Source of the DNA: an uncultured Clostridia bacterium
GTDB taxonomy: Bacteria > Bacillota > Clostridia > TANB77 > CAG-508
Assembly: GCA_948735595.1 (NCBI GenBank)
Contig: CAPXSA010000010.1
Coordinates: 1 to 39,058 of the forward strand
Direction of reading: 5' to 3'
Length of the DNA: 39,058 bases
In this document: one piece after another, positions 33,377-39,058 of the stretch
How positions within the stretch are numbered: the stretch's first letter is position 1
How the letters are laid out: the number at the start of each line of letters is the position of its first letter
Notes under the pieces: model-generated
Databases searched by the model: none
What the model saw: the letters and a program-made list of their open reading frames with translations, nothing else
What the model was told of the DNA's origin: nothing
Program-made: the position numbers and the translations under genes

Positions 33377-34442
33377 AATCCAGATTTTTATATTAGCATA
33401 TGCAAGACAAAATTTGGGGGATGATTTATTCATTTATATGTTATTAAAAAGATATTCTAATTTATCTTTTATTATTAATATTGAAAATCCAGAGCATGCT
33501 AAAGCATTTAAAAAATTTTCAAATGTTACCATAGTAAATGAAAGAGAAAGACAATTAACAAAGGAAAATGCACAACAATATAGTGCATATATTTATATAG
33601 GTGGTTCTATCTTTATGGAGGGTGGAACCGTCTATAATATATCAGAGGAATTTCTAGAATTTTTAAAGGAATGTAATAAAAGTCATATTCCTTTTTGTTA
33701 TGTTAGTTCGAATTTTGGACCAGCATACACAAGGGAATATATAGGCTTAGCAAGTAAAGTATATGAAAATTGCACTGATATTTGCTTTAGAGATTTACAT
33801 TCTTATCATCTGTTTGATCAGATAACAACTGTGCGATATGCTCCAGATTTAGCATTTTCATATCAATTAGATGAAAAGATAGAAAAAAAGAAAAATACAG
33901 TTGGAATTTCTCTAATTGATTTATCAATTAGAAAGGATTTAATTCAACAAGAAGAAAGTTATTATAAAGTGCTTGTTAATAGCATTCTTCAATATATGAA
34001 AGAAGATAAACAAGTATATTTATTTTCTTTTTGTAAGCATGAAGGAGACGAAAATGCGATACAAAAATTAATGAAAAAAATTCCAGAAGAATATAAAGAC
34101 GGTATATATTGTGTAAATTATAATGGAGATATAGAACAGTTTTTGAAGGTATATGCAAGTATGGAGTATATGATATGTGCTAGATTTCATGCAATGGTTT
34201 TATCTAGTGTATTTGGACAAAAGTGTAGAGTAATATCTTATAGTAATAAAATAGACAATGTAATCCAAGATTTACAATTATTTCATCAAAAAATAATTCA
34301 TGTAAAAGAGTTAGATGAAAAGACTAAGATACCATTAAAAGAGTTTGAAGAGATATTGCCTCAAAAAAGAGAGGATATTGCAAAAAAAGCCGTAAGACAA
34401 TTAGACAAAATAGAAGAAGTAATAAAAGTCTTAAAGAAATAG
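33369..34442 (+). CDS. Polysaccharide pyruvyl transferase family protein (357 aa)
   Basis: Predicted to add ketal-pyruvate (or a related group) to cell-surface polysaccharide. Family signs: NLGDDLFIYMLLKRY near the N-terminus, YIYIGGSIFMEGG, the central CFRDLHSYHLF and APDLAFS, and the late ARFHAMVLSSVFG. No transmembrane segment is seen. It starts inside the last codons of the glycosyltransferase-like gene with AAAAAGGAGG upstream, so translation is coupled. The pair sits between recO and pth, an interval usually filled by unrelated housekeeping genes. Confidence 0.85.
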   Translation: MDKIQIFILAYARQNLGDDLFIYMLLKRYSNLSFIINIENPEHAKAFKKFSNVTIVNERERQLTKENAQQYSAYIYIGGSIFMEGGTVYNISEEFLEFLKECNKSHIPFCYVSSNFGPAYTREYIGLASKVYENCTDICFRDLHSYHLFDQITTVRYAPDLAFSYQLDEKIEKKKNTVGISLIDLSIRKDLIQQEESYYKVLVNSILQYMKEDKQVYLFSFCKHEGDENAIQKLMKKIPEEYKDGIYCVNYNGDIEQFLKVYASMEYMICARFHAMVLSSVFGQKCRVISYSNKIDNVIQDLQLFHQKIIHVKELDEKTKIPLKEFEEILPQKREDIAKKAVRQLDKIEEVIKVLKK

Positions 34443-34455
34443 AGGAAAAGATAAA

Positions 34456-35014
34456 ATGTACTTAATAGTAGGATTAGGAAACCCTGAACCAGAGTATAGT
34501 CATACAAGGCATAATATGGGGTTTGATGTAATAAATGAAATAGCCCAAAGACAAGAGATAGAACTGTCTAGAACAAAATTTAATGGGATTTATGGCAGTG
34601 GGATTATAGAAGAAGAAAAAGTGATTTTGCTAAAGCCACAAACCTTTATGAACTTAAGTGGTCAATGTATCAAACCATTTATGGATTTTTATAAAATTCC
34701 AATAGAAAATGTACTAGTTATTTATGATGATATGGATGTAGAAGTAGGTTCTATCAAATTACGTAAAAAAGGTGGACCACGGAACACACAATGGAGCTAA
34801 GTCAGTGGTACATGAATTAGTATCAGAAGACTTTCCAAGAATTCGTGTAGGAATTGGAAAGCCAATAGATGAATATGATGCTATTGATTATGTAATAGGA
34901 CAATTAGAAGAAGAAACTTATGAAAAATTGAAAGAAGGAATTGATAGAGCAGCAGATGCAATAGAAGAATTCTTGAAAAATGGAATAGATAGTGCAATGA
35001 ATAAGTTTAACTAA
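34456..35014 (+). CDS. pth: Peptidyl-tRNA hydrolase, interrupted by a +1 frameshift at a CGG codon
   Basis: Releases tRNA from peptidyl-tRNA that drops off ribosomes; essential in the bacteria tested. The first frame (MYLIVGLGNPEPEYSHTRHN) has catalytic His19 and YDDMDV, and stops at 34798-34800. The second frame carries THNGAKSVVHELVSEDFPRI with the conserved Asn. Removing the C at 34780 joins them as KKGGPGTHNGAKS, the expected motif, giving 185 residues (normal length). The zero-frame codon at the shift is CGG (34780-34782), and AGGTGG lies 4 bases before it. No second copy is in the window. Either the read is wrong or the ribosome shifts frame here. Confidence 0.93.
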
Positions 35015-35026
35015 GAAGGAGCAACA

Positions 35027-36232
35027 ATGCAAGAGATTATAATTAGTCAAGACAATGAAAGTAATAAAATAGTAGCTATTTGCGAAAACGGAAAGCTTGT
35101 AGAAAAGTATGAAGAAAAAATAGGACAAGAGAGATTAGAGGGCAATATCTATTTAGGAAAAGTAGAGAATGTCCTTTTAGGTATGCAAGCAGCTTTTGTA
35201 GATATTGGAACAGAGAAAAATACTTTTATTCATATCAAAGATGTTATTCCAAAAGTAAGTAATGAAACAGGTAATAAAAATGAAACTTTGAGTAAATATG
35301 ATATTAAAAACTATATCCGTTCAGGGATGCCAATTTTGGTGCAAGTAAAAAGAGATAGTACGAATAAAAAGGGAGCAAGAGTATCTACCCATATTAGTTT
35401 ACCAGGAAGATTTATTGTATTAATGCCAGATACAGAGTTTATTACCATTTCTAAGAAAATTGAAAAAGAAGCAGAAAAGAAAAGACTTTTAGAAATTGTA
35501 AAAAATAGTTTACCAAAAGGATATGGAGCCATCATAAGAACCTCAGCACAAGGAAGGCAAAAAGAATTGATAGAACAAGATATTCAAAAAGTGATTCAAG
35601 AATATGAGGACATTCGAAAGAAGGCTCAAGAATTAGAAAAGAAAGAAAAATTTGAGCCAACATTACTTTATGAAAATGACGGAATTGTTGGGAAAATTTT
35701 AACGGATTTAGTGGATCAAGAATTAATAAGAATTGTGACTAATCAAGAAGGAATAGCCAAAGAAGTAACTAAGTTTTTAGAAGACACAGGACTTCAAGGT
35801 AAGGTTAAATTAGAGTTAAAACAAAATGAAGATATCTTAAGTATATATGACATTGGAGAGCAGATAGAAAAAGTAAATAACCGTAAAATTTGGTTAAAAT
35901 GTGGAGGTTTTATTACTATTGATAAAACAGAAGCATTAACAGCAATTGATGTTAATTCAGGAAAATATATAGGAAATAAAGATTTAGAACAAACGGTATA
36001 TACAGTTAATAAAGAAGCAAGCATAGAGATAGCGAAACAACTACGTTTGCGCGATATTGGTGGAATTGTCATTATAGACTATATAGACATGGAAAAAGCA
36101 GAAACAAAACAAAAAATTTTAGAGACATTAGAAGAAGCATTAAAAAAAGACCGTTCCAAAACCCAAATTATAGGCTTTACACCATTAGATTTATTAGAAA
36201 TGACAAGAAAGCATATGTGTAGTAATGATTAA
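35027..36232 (+). CDS. rng: Ribonuclease E/G family protein, short C-terminus
   Basis: Endoribonuclease for mRNA decay and rRNA processing. The S1 domain (about 35-115) begins RLEGNIYLGKVENVLLGMQA. Catalytic Mg ligands lie in TEALTAIDVNSG and GGIVIIDYIDM, matching Asp303 and Asp346 of E. coli RNase E. At 401 residues it ends directly after LLEMTRKHMCSND, whereas many relatives continue with a Zn-link or CPYC-type region. RBS AAGAAGGAG, 12 bases after pth. It is probably co-transcribed with pth and followed by a terminator. Confidence 0.9.
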   Translation: MQEIIISQDNESNKIVAICENGKLVEKYEEKIGQERLEGNIYLGKVENVLLGMQAAFVDIGTEKNTFIHIKDVIPKVSNETGNKNETLSKYDIKNYIRSGMPILVQVKRDSTNKKGARVSTHISLPGRFIVLMPDTEFITISKKIEKEAEKKRLLEIVKNSLPKGYGAIIRTSAQGRQKELIEQDIQKVIQEYEDIRKKAQELEKKEKFEPTLLYENDGIVGKILTDLVDQELIRIVTNQEGIAKEVTKFLEDTGLQGKVKLELKQNEDILSIYDIGEQIEKVNNRKIWLKCGGFITIDKTEALTAIDVNSGKYIGNKDLEQTVYTVNKEASIEIAKQLRLRDIGGIVIIDYIDMEKAETKQKILETLEEALKKDRSKTQIIGFTPLDLLEMTRKHMCSND

Positions 36233-36255
36233 TGCTAGTTAAAGAGATATTTTAG

Positions 36256-36283
36256 AAATACGAAGTCTAACTTCGTATTTTTT
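36256..36283 (+). terminator. Terminator of the pth-rng unit
   Basis: AAATACGAAG (36256-36265) and CTTCGTATTT (36271-36280), perfect 10-bp stem, 5-base loop, more Ts following. Confidence 0.85.
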
Positions 36284-36301
36284 GAAAGTCTAATAATTTT
36301 A

Positions 36302-36331
36302 TTGATATTATGATAAAATAATGATAAAATA
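36302..36331 (+). promoter_or_regulatory. Toxin-antitoxin promoter with tandem direct repeat
   Basis: TTGATA (36302-36307), a 17-base spacer and TAAAAT (36325-36330). The 11-base unit ATGATAAAATA is repeated head to tail at 36310-36320 and 36321-36331, over the spacer and -10: a plausible operator for antitoxin or complex. Confidence 0.6.
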
Positions 36332-36362
36332 AATACAAAATTATAACGGAAGGAAGAAAAGT

Positions 36363-36650
36363 ATGATAAATATTAGACCTGTATCAGATTTGAGAAATAA
36401 ATATCCAGAGATAGAAAAGACTGTTCTAAAAGAAAATGAAGAAGTATATTTAACTAAAAATGGATATGGAACAATGGTAATTATGAGCATTCAAAAGTAT
36501 GAAAAACTAATGACTGAAGCGGAGTATAATCAATATATAGAAAATGCACTTGATGAAGCGGAGGAAGAAGCAGAAAATCCAAACACCAAGTATTACACCG
36601 CAGAGGAAGTTTTTGGCGAGGTGAGGAGGATGATTGATGGACAAGAATAA
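36363..36650 (+). CDS. Phd/YefM-type antitoxin
   Basis: N-terminal DNA-binding fold with the pattern IRPVSDLRNKYPEIEKTV ... YLTKNGYGTMVIMS ... YEKL, the Phd/YefM signature. The C-terminal half is acidic and disordered-like, the usual toxin-wrapping region. 95 residues. The start has GGAAGGAAG upstream. It overlaps the toxin gene by 14 bases. Confidence 0.92.
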   Translation: MINIRPVSDLRNKYPEIEKTVLKENEEVYLTKNGYGTMVIMSIQKYEKLMTEAEYNQYIENALDEAEEEAENPNTKYYTAEEVFGEVRRMIDGQE

Positions 36651-36945
36651 GTTGAAATTTTCAGCGTTATTTTATAAAGATTTAGAAAAAATTATGAAAT
36701 ATATTGCAAAAGAATTGAAAAATCCTATAGCTGCTAAGAATTTAAATCAAAGTATTAGAGTATCAATAGAAAGAAGAGCAGAGAGCCCTGAAGGATATAA
36801 GCCGTATCAATCTACTAAAAAGAGAAATAGAGTATATTTTAGAATGTATGTAAAAAATTATATTATTTTTTATACAATAGAACATAAAACTATGACAGTA
36901 CGAAGAATTTTGTACAAAAGAAGAAACTTAGAAAAAATAATATAG
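36637..36945 (+). CDS. RelE/ParE-type toxin
   Basis: A 102-residue basic protein of the RelE/ParE fold: FSALFYKDLEKIMKYIAKEL, then a long helix, GYKPYQSTKKRNRVYFRMY and a C-terminal YTIEHKTMTVRRILYKRRN. RelE toxins cut mRNA in the ribosome, ParE poisons gyrase; the sequence alone does not settle which. The ATG at 36637 has GAGGAGGA upstream; an in-frame TTG directly precedes it. It is coupled to the antitoxin. Confidence 0.9.
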   Translation: MDKNKLKFSALFYKDLEKIMKYIAKELKNPIAAKNLNQSIRVSIERRAESPEGYKPYQSTKKRNRVYFRMYVKNYIIFYTIEHKTMTVRRILYKRRNLEKII

Positions 36946-36954
36946 TAAATTTAT

Positions 36955-36985
36955 TTCAATAAAAAACCAACCCCTAAAGGTTGGT
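36955..36985 (-). terminator. Terminator of the acyl-CoA synthetase gene
   Basis: ACCAACC (36966-36972) and GGTTGGT (36979-36985) form a 7-bp stem; on the minus strand it is followed by TTTTTTATT. It lies between two convergent units. Confidence 0.8.
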
Positions 36986-36997
36986 ATATCAAAACAA

Positions 36998-38737
36998 TTA
37001 ATTTCCTAAAATCTTTTTTAACTCCTCATGTCTTTTAATCTTTTGAGTAGTCGTTTTAATCAAAGGTTCTTCTGTTACAATAATTTCACGAATTGCCTTG
37101 TAGGCAGGCATAGAATGGTTAATTTTTTCTTTCACATCTTTCCAAATAATATCTTTGTAATTAGTATCATCAGGATATAATTCTTTCATCATCTCAGGGT
37201 TATATACAATTTTACTACAAATCATTAAATCATTATCTTTAGCAGGCTTGCCATAAACCATACTTTCAGCTACATAAGGTAGGCTATTAATCAAGATTTC
37301 TAGTTCTTCCGGAAAAATATTTTTTCCATTTTTCAAAACAATGACATCTTTTTTTCTACCAGTAATAAAAAGAAAACCGTCTTTATCAAATCTACCTAAG
37401 TCACCAGTATAAAACCATCCGTCTTTTAAAACTTCTTTAGTAGCTTCTTCATTATCAATATAGCCTTTCATAACAGTAGGGCCTTTTACCATAATTTCAC
37501 CAATGTCGTCTTGGTCAGGATGATCAATTTGCACCGTAATACCAGGAAGAGGAAAACCTACGCTACCAGCACGTTTAAACTTATCATTTTCACCTGCAAC
37601 AACAGGAGAGGTTTCAGTCAAACCATAGCCTTGCAATAAGTTAATACCTAAATCCACAAAGCCTTGTACAGTCTCTTTATTCATAGGAGCACCGCCTGCA
37701 ATTAAAGTATGGAGTTTGCCACCAAATTGATTTAAAATCTCTTTAAACACTTTACTTCTAATATCAATACCAAACTTTAACAAGAAATTGCAAACTTTTC
37801 TCATCATTTTCACTAACTTTGTTTTACCTTGCTCTGCCACTCCTTTTTCAATTTTTTTGTACATAACCTCAAGCATTAAAGGAACACCTACAAAACCAGT
37901 AATTTGAAACTCTATTAAGTTCTTTTGAACATATTTTAAACCATCACAAAAAGCAACTGTAATACCACATGAAGTACCATATAAAAAGGTACAAGTAGAC
38001 TCAAATGTATGATGTAAAGGTAGAAAAGACAGAAAAACATCTTCTTTTCGGATATCAGTCATTTGTGATAATGCATAAATATCACTACAAATATTAGCTT
38101 GGGATAGTCCTACGCATTTTGAAATAGCAGTAGTACCAGAAGTGAAAAGTAAAATAGAAACCTTATTGGGGTTTAGTACAATGTCTTCATAAGACATGTT
38201 GCCAGACAAATATAGCTTTCTTCCTTTTTCTACAAGAGAAGAGTATGTGAAAAAATGGTTAGAAGAAATATTGGTACTTAGAACTTCATCCATGCAAATA
38301 TATTGTGTTAAAGAAGAAGTATTTTCAGTATCAATTTCCTCAAAGATAGGAAGATATTTACTATCAAAAATAACAGCGTCTGCTTTACTTCTGATAATCA
38401 AACTTTTAATCTCATTATTGGGCAAAGACTTATCTAAAGGAATAATCGTAATATTAGCTGTTGTTACAGCTAAATAACTAACACACCATTCATAACGATT
38501 AGGAGCGATTAAAGCTACTTTCTTATTTTCCAGTCCCATATCTAATAGGCTAGTAGCCAAGCTTTTAATATCTTGTACAAATTGACTATACAAAATAGAA
38601 ATATGTTCAGTAGCCTTAGGGTCCTTTTTATAAATAAAAGCAGGTTTATTACTAAAACGACTTTCGTAACGTACTACTAATTCTCTAAAATCTCGTAGTG
38701 TTTCTCCTTCGTATAGTTTATCTCTGTATTTACTCAT
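36998..38737 (-). CDS. AMP-forming long-chain acyl-CoA synthetase-like protein
   Basis: Activates a fatty or other carboxylic acid to acyl-AMP and then usually acyl-CoA. ANL superfamily motifs: P-loop LFTSGTTAISKCVGLSQANI (A3; the usual GTTG-x-PK is degenerate as GTTAISK), LQGYGLTETSPV (A5), YTGDLGRFDKDGFLFITGRK (A7/A8) and the C-terminal KTTTQKIKRHE containing the catalytic Lys. 579 residues, soluble. AAAGGAGATTG precedes the ATG. It is single on the minus strand with its own promoter and terminator. The substrate is unknown. Confidence 0.9.
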   Translation of the reverse strand: MSKYRDKLYEGETLRDFRELVVRYESRFSNKPAFIYKKDPKATEHISILYSQFVQDIKSLATSLLDMGLENKKVALIAPNRYEWCVSYLAVTTANITIIPLDKSLPNNEIKSLIIRSKADAVIFDSKYLPIFEEIDTENTSSLTQYICMDEVLSTNISSNHFFTYSSLVEKGRKLYLSGNMSYEDIVLNPNKVSILLFTSGTTAISKCVGLSQANICSDIYALSQMTDIRKEDVFLSFLPLHHTFESTCTFLYGTSCGITVAFCDGLKYVQKNLIEFQITGFVGVPLMLEVMYKKIEKGVAEQGKTKLVKMMRKVCNFLLKFGIDIRSKVFKEILNQFGGKLHTLIAGGAPMNKETVQGFVDLGINLLQGYGLTETSPVVAGENDKFKRAGSVGFPLPGITVQIDHPDQDDIGEIMVKGPTVMKGYIDNEEATKEVLKDGWFYTGDLGRFDKDGFLFITGRKKDVIVLKNGKNIFPEELEILINSLPYVAESMVYGKPAKDNDLMICSKIVYNPEMMKELYPDDTNYKDIIWKDVKEKINHSMPAYKAIREIIVTEEPLIKTTTQKIKRHEELKKILGN

Positions 38738-39043
38738 TCACAATCTCCTTTGCCATATTTTTCACTCTTATTGTATACCAAAAACTTCAAAATATCAAGG
38801 AAAAAGGGCTAGAATAAAATATAGATAGAATTATATTTACAAATTTGTAAAATAAACATTGACATATAATAAAAAAATATGTTATAACTAGGATATCTAC
38901 AAATATGATATTCACAAAAAAGAAAAGATTACTTTTGTAGCACATTGACAATAAAATAAGATAAAGTATCTCGCTAAAGCAAAAGAAAAATAGAAAAAAT
39001 GTGCATAAAAGTAATTCAAAATGTAGATACTAACAACAAAAGA
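38738..39043. promoter_or_regulatory. Intergenic region with two divergent promoters and a palindrome
   Basis: No gene is seen. On the minus strand TATCAA (38793-38798, i.e. TTGATA), a 17-base spacer and ATTGTA (38770-38775, i.e. TACAAT) serve the acyl-CoA synthetase. On the plus strand TTGACA (38859-38864), an 18-base spacer and TATAAC (38883-38888) point to an unseen gene. Just before that -35 lies the perfect 16-bp palindrome TTTACAAATTTGTAAA (38836-38851), MarR-like in form. CTACAAA (38899-38905) could pair with TTTGTAG (38934-38940). Confidence 0.55.
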
Positions 39044-39058
39044 GTGTTGGTTTAGGGA
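39044..39058 (+). repeat. Start of another GTGTTGGTTTAGGGA repeat, cut by the window end
   Basis: Fifteen bases identical to the first arm of the repeat at 25265. Confidence 0.7.

Noticed and set aside
38196..38477. Plus-strand open frame inside the acyl-CoA synthetase gene
   Set aside because: Antisense to a well-supported gene, with no RBS and no recognisable family.
1..39058. tRNA, rRNA or CRISPR arrays
   Set aside because: I saw no cloverleaf with a GTTCGA-type T loop and CCA-like end, no rRNA sequence and no regularly spaced direct repeats.

Overview
The window is AT-rich DNA (about 70% A+T by eye) from a Gram-positive, low-GC anaerobe, most likely an uncultured spore-forming member of the Clostridia. 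Evidence for this is the spore-associated genes (pdaA-like deacetylase, yqfC, yqfD), the yqfC-yqfD-ybeY-dgk-era-yqzL-recO gene order, a three-subunit [FeFe] hydrogenase, an Agr-type peptide quorum-sensing locus and strong AGGAGG ribosome binding sites.

Layout. Bases 1-7436 are the right-hand part of an integrative mobilizable element: a MobV-type relaxase cut by the window edge, two cargo genes of unknown function, a DUF6076-like zinc-motif protein, a small HTH protein, a 39-residue protein and a large serine recombinase of the TnpX type. The element ends inside a chromosomal gene. Bases 7437-10362 are the 3' part of a large surface protein (pilin-like N-terminus, FN3 and Big_2 domains, formylglycine-enzyme-like C-terminus) whose first codons lie beyond the other end of the element. 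Then come uvrC, a small membrane protein, an rRNA-methyltransferase-like gene and a pseudouridine synthase (10.5-14.3 kb). A convergent agrBD / agrCA quorum-sensing locus follows (14.5-17.5 kb), then a small XRE regulator and the pdaA-yqfC-yqfD sporulation genes (17.8-20.6 kb). Next are a 414-residue unknown, ybeY, a DgkA-PAP2 fusion and a DUF3048 protein (20.6-24.5 kb), and the hydrogenase operon hydC-hydB-GNAT-hydA (24.7-29.6 kb). A probable type I toxin/antisense RNA locus (29.65-29.98 kb) is followed by era, yqzL and recO, a glycosyltransferase-like and a pyruvyltransferase-like gene, pth and an RNase E/G protein (30-36.2 kb). The window closes with a Phd/RelE-type toxin-antitoxin pair and an acyl-CoA synthetase on the minus strand.

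The most striking observation concerns the codon CGG. I checked every CGG trinucleotide (and CCG for minus-strand genes) against the reading frames. CGG is never used as an ordinary in-frame codon in any gene here. It occurs in frame exactly three times, and each time it lies exactly where the gene needs a +1 frameshift to restore the family-conserved protein: in pth (normally essential), in yqfD and near the 3' end of the pilin-like gene. Skipping the C of CGG and reading GGN as glycine repairs all three. In two of the three, a Shine-Dalgarno-like AGGTGG or AGGAGG lies 4-5 bases upstream, much like the prfB +1 frameshift site. This points either to CGG-directed +1 recoding in a lineage that has lost normal CGG decoding, or to a systematic sequencing artefact. 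The two can be told apart experimentally.

Other points of interest are hairpin repeats built on a GGGAC core in intergenic regions, a 149-bp nested inverted repeat between yqfC and yqfD, a hydA gene split by an in-frame TAA at a domain border, and exact Spo0A-box heptamers near the agr and hydrogenase promoters. I saw no tRNA, rRNA or CRISPR array.
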